A DNA stretch of 64,000 bases from Ignelater luminosus (Eukaryota > Arthropoda > Insecta > Coleoptera > Elateridae), in the NCBI GenBank assembly GCA_011009095.1, contig VTPC01004656.1, positions 47,097-111,096 of the forward strand, in the 5' to 3' direction. Within the stretch, counting starts at the first letter, position 1, and every line of letters begins with the position of its first letter. The translations under genes and the position numbers were made by a program. The notes under the pieces are model-generated. The model saw nothing but the letters and a program-made list of their open reading frames with translations. It was not told the DNA's origin and did not search any database. Of this stretch, positions 12,231 to 25,744 are shown in pieces.

Positions 12231-12845
12231 GACGTCGACGAATTCGAATAAATGACGTCCAATGATGGGTATTATCTAGATACTGTATCTAGATACGATA
12301 ATTATATCTTGTACCTAAATCTAGATACAATTATGAAAATGAATCTTGTATCTGTAACTAGATACATTTCAGCTGTATCTTTAACGGCAGATGTATCTTT
12401 ACTTAAATAATTAAAAATTTTGCAGTTTTGTGAACAGTTTAACTTTGAAACCTGCTTTTGTCATCCCTTTCCAGGTGAAGATAATTTAAAGCAATAAATT
12501 TTGCAAATTCTCTTCATAAGCGGATCTTAACAAAAATTTATTTTTTAATTTAGTTTGTCGTTTAGAAATTTCTAGTTTCTTTGAAGTAGGCTATATTCAG
12601 TGGTGGGTATTATCTAGATGCAAAGTATCTAGATACGATAATTACATCTTGTATCTGAATCTAGATATAATTATGAAAATTATTTTGTATCTGTTACTAG
12701 ATACAATAAACATTTGTTTACCTATATCTGTATCTAGATAAAATATTATTGTATCTTACCCGTCACTGCTGACGTCATTAGACGTCATCTTTGTCACGTA
12801 TTATCAAAAGCTTTATTTTCCAGTATGACGTCAACAAGACGTCTA
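12231..12845. promoter_or_regulatory. cluster of TGACGTC / GACGTCA motifs
   Basis: GACGTC occurs at about 12232, 12254, 12771, 12782, 12827 and 12838, most copies within TGACGTC or GACGTCA contexts. Complete TGACGTCA palindromes occur near 12770 and 12826. TGACGTCA is the classic binding site of CREB/ATF bZIP factors. Alternatively the copies may be the remains of a short tandem repeat that was later split by the hAT-like insertion at 12260-12768. The motif cluster is seen directly; any regulatory role is inference. Confidence 0.35.
12260..12768. mobile_element. hAT-like MITE with duplicated left end
   Basis: The left end is CAATGATGGGTATTATCTAG and the right end, read inward, is CAGTGACGGGTAAGATAC. 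These are inverted copies of a CAGTG-type hAT terminus. The flanking 8-mers ATGACGTC (12252-12259) and CTGACGTC (12769-12776) match at 7 of 8 positions, as expected of an 8-bp hAT target duplication. Subterminal regions are full of TATCTAGATAC palindromes. At 12598 a second left end (CAGTGGTGGGTATTATCTAG) starts in direct orientation, so the element has two tandem 5' ends and one 3' end. It has no coding capacity. Confidence 0.65.
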
Positions 12846-15800
12846 CTTTGCCATTAAATGACTTCTTTTTCACATTCTGATATGGCGTATATGACTTTAT
12901 TTCTCAATATTTTACGATTTTGGAAGCAGGAACCAACACTATTTCTGTCCTCGCACCAATAAAATTCACACAGAATGCGCTTAGAATATTTTGTTTGTTT
13001 TTCAATATTATGTAGGAAGTAATTAAACGCAAACAAAGATTTGATAAAGTTAAAGCAAAAAATCTGTTTTATTGTCCTTGAATCGATTTCTTACCAATTT
13101 GGTGGTTGTTGTTGAAAGCGTTGTTTAATCAAAGAACGTATGGGTAATTTCGTCTAACACTGACTGAAAATGATTTCTATATTTATGATTCAAACATTTG
13201 AAAGACAAACGGAGGAGGAAATTTTTGACACATTTTCAATAATTCTTGAATTGAACAAGTATGGTATTCTCAATATTCATCATCATTACTAACCGGTTGT
13301 TGGACTAATCAAGTAAGTTCAGTTTTTCGAATCAATGAAGTTTTTCTTACTAATAGTTACTTTTATTTTTAGTTTTCTAAATGGAGGTTCACTAGAGAAA
13401 AAAAAAGATTTTCTGTTATTACATTAGAACTCTCGCTAGGATAACCAAAATCAATGTGAAAACAACAAAATGCCCTGTCAGGAATACAAAACTGTTTGTT
13501 GCTATATAATGGTAGAAACGTTTCGGCAATTGTCTTAAACCGAAATGAAGGTTATCACAATCAGAAATTTTTTGGCCGTTTTTTATACTGCTTGGCGAAG
13601 TATGCAAAGATCTGGAATTGCTTCAGAGCACACTAAATCCTGAGGCGGGTCCCAAACAGACCAAGTTGACTTGATCCCTCCGTAACTTAAAAAGGAATTG
13701 TAAACAAAATGTGACAAAACTAGTAACAGTAGATGCAATTGAGTTCCAATTCAAGATATGCAAGAATATAGAAGGAGTTGATGTCATTTTCGGTCAAACT
13801 GGAAGCGATAGAACATTCCAGATTGCGTCAGATAATGATATTTAATGATTATAATAAGCTTGCTTGTAATTTTTCTGTTTTAATAAATACCTAGTAAGAA
13901 ATAGAAGCCTATCCCGACTTTCGTTGACACCCGGTATATAATACAAACTTTTTAAAACTAAAAAATAAGAAGCAAGTTAGCAAATTAGAAATTAAAGATT
14001 TCCTTTTTTTATTAAAGTTACCTAATTTTCTAACGTTTACTCAATTTTCAGTAGCAAATAAACTTTCAGCTGAATGATAAGATGTTAGCTAACTTTTCGA
14101 ATAGTTGATTATGTTTGCCTTCAGCTTGGCAAATAAGATTCAGAAGATAAAGCTCCATGTTCTATTAATATGAGAATAAGCGTTAATACTATTAGATTAA
14201 AATGTAAGTATGTAGTTCTACCCCTTGATTGAGAAAGTTGTTTTGTTCGTTTGCTAATTCATTTAAGTAATTCGTTATTCAAAAAGAAAATGTAATAACT
14301 ACTAAGTATATCTTCCCATTAATAAGTTTCTCTCATTCACTCTACGAATAAGGTTTTTGAATCTTTTGTGTTAGTTAACTAAATTTGAAAATGTTTTCAG
14401 GCCCCGTATCTAATAGTTAAATTTAAAATGATCAAATCTACGGAGTAGCTATGCTAGAATGTTTCTAAGATAAACTCTGAATATGCGATTTCAAAAAACT
14501 TGCATGCGCTATCAAAAAATTCTAGATAAAGAAACAGATTTTTTGTAAAGAAACGAAAAAAGCTTTTAAATATAAATGCCACATACTTAAACAACTTAAG
14601 GGTCTAATAAGCAGAAAACGAGTAGTTAACAAAAAACAGAAAAGATAAATCAAACATATTCTAAGAATTCATGTAGGTATTTCATTAAAAAAACTTCTGT
14701 GAAACAAGCAAATGCCTTAAAGCACGGATAATATATTAAAGTAATTGCAAGAAAAGCTATAGTTAAAAATCCTCTGAATTATATGGTAGAATCTTCAAAA
14801 ATTATATAAAAATTGTCTTTACACATTAGGATACGCGTTATGTTTCTAACAATTCATGTGGAATTACCTAAACTGATAACTATAAGAAAATTGTAACAAA
14901 ATTTATGTAGCGTATTAACTTCAATAATTTAAATATTTTATTATTTTCTATTTTCCTTTAGTAAGCCACTAACAGTTTTGTAAATAAGTTAACTGACCTA
15001 AATGTTGAAACTGTTTTACGTTACAATTTTGTAACAACAATGTTAAGAACTGTCTGATAATATTTTTGTTCATGCAGGTTATTTGCAATAGATTGAAACT
15101 GCAAGCGATGCATTTTATTCATAAGCTACTTATTGTTGCATCACGTTAATTACGACACAAAATATACCACCACAAATAGGAAGATTTTTGTTAAAAGTAA
15201 TAAAATCAAATGAAATCTAATAAGTCTTGTTCTTCAGTTCTTCATTTTTCTAAATTTCATGATTAGTTTCACAGTTATAAACTTTTGAGAATTCTCTGAT
15301 GTCATATCACGGTCATGCAACAAACAAAAATATTTATTTTGATTAAATTAAAAATTTTTCATGGACGATCACCAACCTTGATCCAGCTAGTATAATCGTA
15401 TAGCCGAGCAACGTGCACCCTTGCACATTGTTATCAGTTGTGTAATAAATTTATTATAAAGTAATGTAATAGCAAATACATAAACACGACAATCTTATAT
15501 ATCTATCGTTTTTCTTTGTTTATATTAATATATTGCACTTTTATAACTGCTTTCATTAAATAAAATTGAAAAGGCACAAAATTGCGTTATGTTTCAACAT
15601 TGAGAAATCAAATTTAGTTATTTTTATTGTGATATATTATTGTTTATAAAACGTAAAATAACAATAGACTTAATCTTATTTGATAAAATGTTGTAATTCC
15701 TCAAAATCATCTTATTTATTTCTTCTATAAATAGATTACATGTTTATGTTGTTACATTTGATTACTTTAAATCAAGGATTCTTTTTTTTTAGTTCATAAA

Positions 15801-18022
15801 ACTGGGTTAGTCACATATAGATTACGATGTAACATTAACGACTAATTTTTAAATTTACTGAAAGTTTAAAATCATTCTAATAAACAAAAGAAATAAAAAA
15901 CAAAGTAAACAGAATTGCAAAAAAGGTTTAAAAATATAAATTTAAACTTTTTAGAATTCATGTATCTTCCATTAAAAATATATTATACAAAAGAAATTGC
16001 ATCAAATTTCACTAAATGGACGGACACTTTCTCGGTCGTTGAACTACTAAGATAATTTTCAACGTAAATAAAACAGTAATTCAACATTTCATCTTAACTC
16101 TTTAGTCATAAACCACGCGACCACAAAATTCCTACATTCACGCAATTTTCTCAGCCTCCTTACTAAAATTAACAACACCAAAAATGATGATAAACTTTAA
16201 CATTGCTCCCCTTTAAAGGGCCCTTAAACATAGTTGAGGGTGTGATAGAACGTAAACTAAACGCACACACACGCCTGTTAGTTTAAATTTAAAAGATTAC
16301 CTTGTTTTATCATAAACAGTTTTCAAAAAGAAGCTCAGAAAATTTTAATGAAGTGTGTAGAGAGAGATTAATCTGTTATCTTCGGATATTTATGTGAGTA
16401 CGTAATTTAATATGTTATGGAAGAAAATTAGAGGTGAAATCTTATGATTTATAACGTAATACACGTTTTTGCACGATACATTCTAAAACTCCCAAAAAGA
16501 TATTTTTTCTAAAAGTTCTATTCATTTTTTTAATATCGTAAACTGTACCGCTGGCCGTTTTAAGTTGTAAACAAATAAATAATAATCATTTAAGATTTTT
16601 ATTATTTTTTATTAGATACATTTGTTCTGGTTTGTTTTAATTACATTTGCAATATTATTGGATGGGTACTTATCTTGAACTAAAGCCAATGAAAGAAGAC
16701 AATAATTTTGAATGTAATATACGTTTCTCCCAGTGTTCGAAAATTGGACATAAGGATGTAAAAAAGAATAATTCATAGGTCAACAGTTTGTGGGTTGTTT
16801 ATGGACTGAAAGTAAAAGTAATGTTAGATGTTGTTGAAATATAAGTTAGCATACTTTTTCCACGATTTATAGAGGTGACAGTGGTGTTGATTTTTGTATT
16901 GGTCTAAAAGTCAGTCTTTGAAGTTTTTGTAGACTTCAATAATTTTTTATTGCTTTGGCATTTCATTGGGTATATAAATGTAAAATATAAAAACACATGT
17001 TTTTGAATGTCTATTAGAAAACTAGCAAAATTGTTAAATATCTAACATCAGTGATTATGAAAGTCTAAGAGGTAAGAGTAATAACGAAATTAAATATTCT
17101 AAACAAAGTCCATCCAGTAAGGTCTTGTAAAAAAGCTCCATACGCCTGGTGTATTCTTTGGTTTTCGTTTTACAGCCCTCTGTCTGTTCTAATTTTAATT
17201 TTGATTACTCTAACTTTTTTCCCTCTTTAGAACTTACTAAAATGACATAAATGAGCTATACCAAACTTTCATTAGATTACATTATCTTATCAATTTCGTT
17301 AAATGAAACACATTTTGTTAGCATCGTTTTCACTAGAAAGACTAATACTGTACTAATCATGTTTATATTCTTTCTTATTTTTAGAAATTATATTTCTTGC
17401 TTTTTCCGACTTAACTTAATTTTGTTTTGCAGTTACCTAAATCTCATCTAAATCTATTAATTCTATTGTGGGATTGACGATTGACGCAGATGAGTTATGC
17501 AATTCTGATATGAATTTCTAGGTTTACTTACCTTATTGTTTACTCCCATTGCATACTGATTTTTTAATAAGATAATAGGTAATTCGTTTTGTCAAACTGT
17601 CCGTTACTATCTTTAATTACTTTTGCATGTAAAGTTATTTATTGCAACAGCTGACCGGACAGCCTGGTTTGTCCATAAACACAGTAACAGCATACATGGT
17701 AAAATTAAAACTAATCTTTTAAATAATATTTTAACAATAATTATTAATTAAAATCAATCTAAATTCAAATTTCTCATTTAACTCCAATTAGCTCAAACTA
17801 TTTTAGAGGGGTTTACCCGTTATCTAAACTGCTAAACTATCTTAATCCACATTCAATTTATAGAAGTTTATTGTCAGTTACTTCGTAAGACTGAACCTAA
17901 TAAGTACATATGTACGTTTTTGGTTTTAGACTCTTCTCAAAGAAGAGGTTATCTAATTGTGACTTAAAGATGTAGTTAGGTAACTATTGTTCCTCAAAAT
18001 AAGACTTGTAATCTACAATTCG
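12769..18022. other. long gene-free AT-rich stretch
   Basis: Apart from the GACGTC motifs at its left edge, about 5 kb hold only short open frames without recognisable domains. The area includes several A- or T-rich runs and an (AC)n-like word near 16264. No mobile-element ends were recognised. Confidence 0.35.
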
Positions 18023-18475
18023 TTTCAATACCCCTACTTACGCTACCCCAATTTACGCGAATTCGCATTTACGCGGTTTTCAAATCTTCTCGTCGATTCG
18101 TCTTTTGTTGACAGAAGACCTCAGTTCAATTGAAAAAGGGTTACAAATTTTGGAAAACATAGGCTCCAACCAGGAAATTTTGCGCGAGAAGAAAAAATCT
18201 TTGATTCGTCAGACGACTTTGTCAGATTTTATGAAGCCTTCTACGTCAAAGTAACTTTGGTTTATGTTTTTGCAATTCATAATAATATAATTTGTTGTAT
18301 TATCTAAGATTTTATTACACATTTCTCTTCTAAATTATTGTTTTCTTTAGTCTCCGGTCCCACTTAAACATAATTTGTATGTATTTATATGGAAAATTGT
18401 ACCCCAACTTACGCGAATTCAACTTACGCGGTTATCGCGCGGTCCCACCTATGGCGTAAGTGCGGGGTATTGCTG
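18023..18475 (+). mobile_element. Tigger/pogo-type deletion derivative
   Basis: The right end, read inward, begins CAGCAATACCCCGCACTTAC and is followed outside by TA (18476-18477). The left end carries the matching CAATACCCCTACTTACGC. Inside both ends is a repeated TTACGCGAATTC / TTACGCGG motif. Between them lies only the last part of a transposase gene, so most of the element has been lost. The left outermost bases (TACAG) appear decayed, so the left border is approximate. Confidence 0.75.
18108..18254 (+). pseudogene. Tigger/Jerky-type transposase C-terminal tail
   Basis: One frame, ending in a TAA at 18252-18254, reads TEDLSSIEKGLQILENIG, then a lysine-rich stretch, then RQTTLSDFMKPS just before the stop. 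The acidic helix followed by a TLSDFFKPS-like end is the usual C-terminal tail of pogo/Tigger transposases, which are related to Jerky and CENP-B. The DDE catalytic core and the CENP-B DNA-binding domain are missing. It is a fragment enclosed by the element's terminal repeats and cannot act as a transposase. Identification rests on this tail plus the pogo-style termini. Confidence 0.65.
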
Positions 18476-19314
18476 TATTTGCACAGAATATTAATTGGAT
18501 GTATTGTTATGCTATAGCAGGATGTTTCAGAGTAGATAAGCACCACAACAGCAAAGGTAATAGCGAGTAAAAATACATTAGTGTGCAATTTAGGCGTGTT
18601 ACCTATAGCTATCTAATCTTCAAAAGAAACGTTTTGGTTTGTGGTAAATAATGAAAATGAGAATAAAAACGTATTTTGTTTATTGTTTGAAATGTGATTT
18701 TTCCTTTGCCACTACGATGCGCTTATTTTAGATTTTTCTATGAAAATCAAAATATCTTTAATGTTTCATGAACTCCATTTAGAATGATGCACTACAATGT
18801 GTTTAATAGATCAGTACAGTGATAACTAAAGTAAAACAGGGTATTGCTATTGTAAAATAAAGACTTGGTGCAGGCAGGGCAAATCTACCATCAACCTAAT
18901 GAAAGTTCGACCTTCAGGCCCAGGCATAATAATGATCTAGCTGAAATTGGATTTCTAATAAGTATGGAATTTCCAAAACGTATTCTAATGTAGAAGAATT
19001 TTATTTTGGAAATAGTTTTTGCTTAATTCCAAACTCAATAATTGCTAGTTTTGATCTTTTCACAATCACTTGCTAGGCAAGAAATAAAAAAAAACAGGCT
19101 TCTAAAGCGAAGATGGTGGGGTTTTAATATGTATTATGTCAAATTAATCTCAAAAATAGTATGTTTTATATTTGCAAACTCCAACAATAACTATGCTGAA
19201 TAAGGAACCAGTTGCATTTTGTGCGTAGATGAATTCAATGATATATATGATTTGGGTAGAACTAAAATTTAGACAAACGTATCAGAACTGTCCGCCTCAC
19301 AAAAACTATTTTAG
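18476..19314. other. gene-free stretch
   Basis: AT-rich sequence between two transposon relics. Nothing recognisable was seen. Confidence 0.35.
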
Positions 19315-19752
19315 TTTAGAGAAACTGGCAATGTTCTGAACAGAAAAATACCTGCCAGACCTAGTATATCTGATAAAACATTGAAAACAATTTGACAATC
19401 ATTATCCGTAGTCCAAAAAAACTCATTGCACTTGGGGGCCTACAACTGGAAAATTCAAAATGTCGTGATGAAGAGGCTAAATCTTCTTGCCTCTAAGATT
19501 CAATATTTACACGATATTTAATCCACTGACAAACAGCAAAAAGCTGAATTTGTTACTGACATGCTCCAAAATTTTGAAGATAGTCCGGAATTTAAAGATA
19601 GTGTTCTCTTTTCAAACAAGGTAACTTCTTATATCAATGGGTGTGTAAATTGGCACAAATGTCAAATTTGGGGATCCAAAAAGCTGCACGTTATCCAGGA
19701 ATTCATTCGATATTTTTATAAGATACATTTGGCAAAGTAAAATGTGGAATAG
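19315..19752 (+). pseudogene. decayed Tc1/mariner-superfamily transposase fragment
   Basis: A single frame can be followed for 146 codons through four stops (TGA, TAA, TAA, TAG). It starts FRETGNVLNRK followed by ARPSISDKTLKTI, the linker typical of a DDE_3-type transposase group common in insects. It continues through AYNWKIQNVV, then DMLQNFEDSPEFKDSVLFSN, then INGCVNWHKCQIWGS. These match the pattern around the first catalytic Asp (FSDEATFHING.VNRHNCRIWG). The Asp itself has become Asn in this copy. The second and third catalytic residues are missing. A terminus-like GGGTGGTTCAAAAAAACCC, read inward, lies at 19894-19921. This is an old, inactive copy of a lineage distinct from the other mariners in the window. 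Confidence 0.7.
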
Positions 19753-19922
19753 AATTAATGGGTAATTACCAATTTTTTCAAACTTCAAGCTCGATGCGGC
19801 ACATGTTAACGTTGTCCGATTGAGCCAAAATTTGGCACATTTTAATATCTCACCTAAAGGCACAAAACTGCAAAAAATTATTCAGATCGGCGACATAAGG
19901 GTTTTTTTGAACCACCCTAATG
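19753..19922 (+). mobile_element. 3' non-coding end of the decayed Tc1/mariner element
   Basis: This is the sequence between the transposase relic and an apparent outer end near 19921, where GGGTGGTTCAAAAAAACCC reads inward on the minus strand. Such GGGTGGT ends are common in insect Tc1/mariner elements. No matching left end could be found upstream of 19315, so the element is probably 5'-truncated. The border is tentative. Confidence 0.35.
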
Positions 19923-22900
19923 TACATACATAGATATACATAATAGATGATCAGTTAATTCAATATTTTTTATTTTTTTGTTTTTGTCTTCTATTGCGCA
20001 ACATTCTTTTAGGACTTTCTACTAGGGCTAGTACCATCGGACTATCTAATGAAGAAACGAGACAGACTAAACGCAAAATATGTAAAATTCCAAATATTAG
20101 TTCTTCGAATTTTGCATTTTGGAAATCCCTATCTAGCCAATTCTAGTTTCCCTATGGTGGTAATAATATGTAGTTTTCTAAAATCTCCTATGATGAGCGA
20201 TGTGCCATTATGGTGTTAGCAAAAAAAAATACTAAACTTGAGTATACTGTAGTATTATCAAGCAAAACTTTTCGAAAAAGGTCAAACATTCATTGGCTTT
20301 AAGAAATCTGAAGATAGCTACACTCCGGTTAATACCATGCAAGCATTTTAATATTGAAATATTTCGTATTCGATAAAAAGGATCGCAGATAATTATAATA
20401 TAAATATAATCAGCATCAGTTGGCCCAAAAAGCTTATATAAAAAAATAAAAATGAATCAAGTCTTCTTCAAAGGTTTATTTCTATAAAAAGAGCAAACAA
20501 TACCGTTCCAATAAAATAATCAGTTTTCGCTTTTAAAAAGTAATAATAATAACTAGTGAAAGAAGAATTTCCATTAGTCTGAGAAGTTCATTCACTAACT
20601 ATTCTATACAACTTGAATGTTAGTTTTAAGTTTTCGAAAAGCCTTGCATAAAACAGGAGTCTATCTCATTAAAGCATATTTAAAGACATAAGAATAAATA
20701 TACAGCTTGTAGGTGTCTAGTAGAAAATCAACATCAAGGCATCGAGGCATAATGACTGACCACGACTTAAAGTAGTTTATTTTTGATACACTTAGGATAT
20801 TGACCCGTCTGTTCTGTGTAACTCCGACTTGAAATAACTGAAATAATATAAATTTCCCGCTTGTTTTTAAATTGCAAACTTTCCTATACTAAATCCCTTT
20901 TTAATAAAAATATAAAATAAATAAATGGCAATTAATTTTAGCAGAAGAAGATTCCGAGAATTTTAAATGGAATAGATATAAACACATACTTCATTTCATT
21001 TTACAAACATTTTACTCAAGTAGTAGAATATTAAAAATAAAGAAGTCAGTTTTTTTATAGCGCAACCAGATACGCGGTGTTTTTATAAATGTTTGCTTAT
21101 AAAATGAATGCTGCACGTTTTTTATTTACTATTGTAGTGGTTCTACCACTTTGTAAATGAGCATAAATAAGATTTTAATTTTGACATTAACAGTATAAAC
21201 ACAAAGTTTAGATACCTCCTGTTATTATTACTATTAGGAAATTGTTTATCAAAAATATCTTACGACTTAATTTTATTTCAACCACTAAAACCAAATAAAT
21301 ATTTTAATAATAATATAACATTACTATAAAAAAAATCAACAAGCATATTTCTTAGAAGATGAGCATCTAAATGACATTCTTCAACTTAACGGTAGAAATT
21401 TGGATATAAATTTCATTATTGATGCTAATGTCGAAATAAAGATTTTCAGTAAGAAATGGAGATCTCGCGTCACATTTTGCTAATTGATGTTTAGACCTTT
21501 TTATCAGAAAAATCTCCTTTTCTTGATATTGAAGACAATGAAAATCCTCCACTTCCAATGTATATTGGAATCCTGGAAAATCAATATCAGCAGTTCTGTT
21601 TCCAATTTGGAATTAATTCGAAATTATGCCATTAAAATTATAGACAACTAATATACAGTTAATGGTGTTATAAATTGCACTTCCCCGCATTAAAAATAAA
21701 TTTTGGCAGTACTTTACAATCCCCCTATAGCTATGATTCTTCTTCTTCCCAATTGATATGTATAGAATCAAGACAGGCACACTACTTATTAGTATTGCGT
21801 ATGTTTAACTTTTCAGTTCACATTGGCTGTATTTTATTACAGATATATTATCCATTACCGTCTCAAGTTTAATTTTGCCTGTGTTTGACCACTCGCCATG
21901 GAAACAGAAGAAGATAGTTATTTCAGAATCCGACTTTCAGTTTTAACACTTTGGAAAGTGAAGGTTGAAAATGAATCTCAGAAAGTGATTAGATTAACAC
22001 GGAAATGATTATAATCCGTTTCTTGAGTAAAGAATAGAATATCGAAATGAAAATGAAAAGAATGGAAGCAATGACATCACAAAAATATGAAGATTTCTCT
22101 AAATTTATTTAATTACCAATGCGTTTGACTCATATTAACTCCTACATCATTAAACGGTTTGTTTAAATAATACAATAATAATAGAAACCATAATTTTCAC
22201 AAACAAAACTAAACCTATTACTATAGCAATCGGCTTGTATTAACACGGCCATAATTCATACATATACTAGCTACCGGTCATTTTAAACAATTCATTTATT
22301 ATCCAACGACACTAAACCCCTCGCATTTTACAACACGGCTGGAAATTATGCATGATTGAAGCGAAACTTTCTCTTTGTTATTCCAATATTTATTACTACA
22401 TATTATACTATAAGTTGCATACAGCTCACTGATTGTTGTGCACATTTGAATTTGTGGTTAGATTATTTTATTTGATAAAAGTAATACGATATTCTATATT
22501 CATATTCGTATATAGGTTAGTTACGATGATGTTTTTATTTATAACAGTATTTAGCGAAAATACAAAATTTCTTTTTATGGTTTTAATATTGATGTATCAT
22601 TAGTTTTAATATTAAAAACGTTTCCGGCAAATCTTATTTAAGAACCAATTTAATTTTAATTAAAACCTTCAAAATATCCGACAGAAATCTAATAAAAAGT
22701 TAAACAAATTTTATAAACGACAATTTAAATAGCGGTATTAACACTAGCAGGTAAAAGGTGTAATGTTTAGAGAGTGAACGAGTTTGATATAATCTGTTAG
22801 ATTCTTAATTTCTAAAGTCTAATTACAGCCAGCAGCGTAATAAAAAAAAACTAAAAAAAATACGAAAAATGAAGCTGAAAAAATTTGATTTGGAAAAGAA

Positions 22901-25744
22901 AGTTAAAAATGCTAATTTGGGAATTTTATCTTATCATGAATAAAGAAGGAATTCGCTTGTTACATAAACTGCAGTGAATGATAAAATCGTATTAGTAAAA
23001 AACTTGATAATCAGATATCTGAGACGCTTAACAAAAGTGAAAGTAAAGTATTCTTCAAAGGATTAATTTAACAGTTCGGTTAAAAAAACGGTAGCAAAAT
23101 CTAATTATTTGTAATGACAGTTTATTAAAAGTGATATTGCAAAAGATTGTTACGGAAAGGAGCATAAAGATTTTAAAAATTAATGAAACTGGGAAAATGC
23201 TGTTTAAACATTTTGACCAGTTAATCAATCAATCAATCAACTAATACAAGCGAGAAACTCCCTAGAGAAAAAAATGGTAAAGAATGTATATTGAAATTAA
23301 ACGTCATGTTCCTACATTTGCTTACAATAGTTATAAAAAGTCCAACCATGAAAACAATTATTCGTCTTGATGCAAAAATAAATGCATCATCATCGACGTT
23401 CAAAGACAACTCATCGAGGAACTTACTGACCTACTCTGCTCAATACTGTTCACAACTTTCACTCGTATCATTTCATTTCTTTTGATCTACCTTTTCTTAG
23501 TTTTGAAGTTAACAGTTCACTTAACGAGAGACAACCTTTGCCATTTAAACAAAACGATTTAATGAGGTTCGGAGAATGTAACGGTTTGCATAAAAAGTAC
23601 AATAATAAGACTTTCGAGGGCTATACTTTCATGGGCTTTGAAATTTTAAAGTGAAAACTTGTAAATTCAAGTACATTAATATTATTTAATATCTTGACAC
23701 ACGCATTTCGAAATAGTTGTTCAATCTGCATATCAATAGAATATTCTTAAGCAAAAGGTTTCTTTTACTTATTTATTACCAAAACAATCAAAAGTGATAC
23801 GACATATGAGGAATTCCCCTAAAGAGTAGCAACTACGAATGAGACAAACTTCCTTTCATATTCTTTTAGCATTTCTCATTTATATTAACATTCTGAATGC
23901 ACTTTTCTGACATGGTAATATTTTTTGTATAAAATTAATCTTCAGTTATTAATCGTTTCCACAAGGCTTCCATTCAATTGGCTGGTGGCAAATAAAAAAA
24001 CATGAATTACAATCTTTTTCTTTGCTCTTTTTTTCATTAGCTTTAAATACATATTATGAATTATATAAAGTAAACCTAGTTTTGTTTAAAAACTCTTTAC
24101 GCTTCATTTTTTCGGAACCAGTAGATTCAGTCTGCCAAACAGACGACTGAAATATCTTTATTCTTTTCTGATTATTTTGATCCTGTAAACTATTAATTTA
24201 TAATTTGGTTGAACAATGGAAGGATTTTTTATTCAGCTTTTCCTTGTTTCAGGTCGTATCCCCTACATGATAAAGGCTCTGCTGGGTCAAGCTTTTCATA
24301 CATACAGCTTGGAAACTTTTGACGTAGAGGTAGCAAAAACCATAACAGCACATAGAAGGAAATAATATTTAACATTTGTGAAAACATACATAACTGAAGC
24401 AAGCAAACCCGTTCGATTCCTTCGTTTCACTTTTAAAGAAAAATTACCAGTTTTCATCGTTCATACTCCACGTAAACTGTAGGTCAGTCTTCAACCTTTT
24501 ATGGGTTACTTTTGAGTACTTTGCTAAGAGCACTTTCACAGACTCTGATTGCTTTGTAGATCAAACTGTTTTGCTGAAACCAGCATAGATTCAAGCCACA
24601 TAGAATCTGCTCAAGATGTATGAGCCTAATTTATATAATGGATGACTTTGATAATACCAAAGCATAAAGAATCATTCTCTTCCTCTTGAACCAATCTGTT
24701 ACTGACTTGGTAGTTGTTGGGAGCATTATTTCCCTGACGAACGTACAATTTCTTTACAGCACTGAAAATATTTAATTTTTCCACTGTTTGTTCAATACTG
24801 GAAGAGAAAAACAGAAGATAGAATGGCCGATACATTTTTAATCACTCTCAACTTAGAATTTATCAGATCTTGGATGGTTCAAATAAAACTAAAATAAAAA
24901 CCCTTGAAGCTAAGATATTGGCAGAAAGTCTTAGTATAAGTAGTCGGCACCCCAAAGGCCATATTACATACCTGTGAGGAAATGCTCTCACCAGTAATGG
25001 TGTTAATATCAGGTTTCGATTGCCATGATTTTCAAGTAGTGTTAGGTTGTTTGAATCGGTCAAACCTTGTTTATTGCCAGACTTGCCCGGTTCTTAAAGT
25101 TCTTAAAACCGAGAAACTTTTGGTTATTAACATATTATTATTTACCTCTTGTTTAAGTCTTTAATCGATCGAGAAACAGTGGACATGTTGTTTTAGTATC
25201 AGTCATGCAAAGAATTTCTGCTAAATTCTTTCTGTTTCCTAGCGACATTAATTCCCCCAAAGGACGGCATGAACCTGATCAATACTTTTCAAGACTACTA
25301 GACTTATCTAGAGTGTGTCTAGCTAGTGGCAATAAGTGTAGAAAGTTTCGGAAGACCTTAAACCAGTACTTGGCAAAATTTGGTATATTTCGCAGAATTT
25401 GGTTCTAGGTGACAGGATTTGGCATTAGAATTTGTAAGGAAACAAATGGGAAGATATTTTTAAAGTAATTAGCCTTATTCTTGCCACTATACATTTAAAT
25501 TTAATACCAGATTAATGAGTTATCACAATACATAAAAGTTGTGTGGTAAGATGAGTGTCATCTGCTACTAAAATAAATGGTAAAACGATTCTGATTCCAG
25601 ATTATTAACAAAAACTTTGTTGTTACATTCACCTCAACTAATAAAATCATTTGATGTTGCATATTTTACAAGCTTCCCCAATGTGCCCGTTGATATTTTC
25701 TCAGTTTTTTCTTGAATACCCATCTAGAAATGATGTGTTAGTCT
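19923..25744. other. long gene-free AT-rich stretch
   Basis: Almost 6 kb hold only short open frames without recognisable domains. A (TCAA)n run of about 19 bp lies at 23222-23240. Around 25.3-25.45 kb the words AGTACTTGGCAAAATTTGG and GGATTTGGCATTAG recall the hAT-like repeat family seen at 11 and 26 kb. Confidence 0.35.
23222..23240 (+). repeat. (TCAA)n microsatellite
   Basis: Four to five copies of a TCAA tetranucleotide in tandem. It is an ordinary short microsatellite. Confidence 0.7.
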
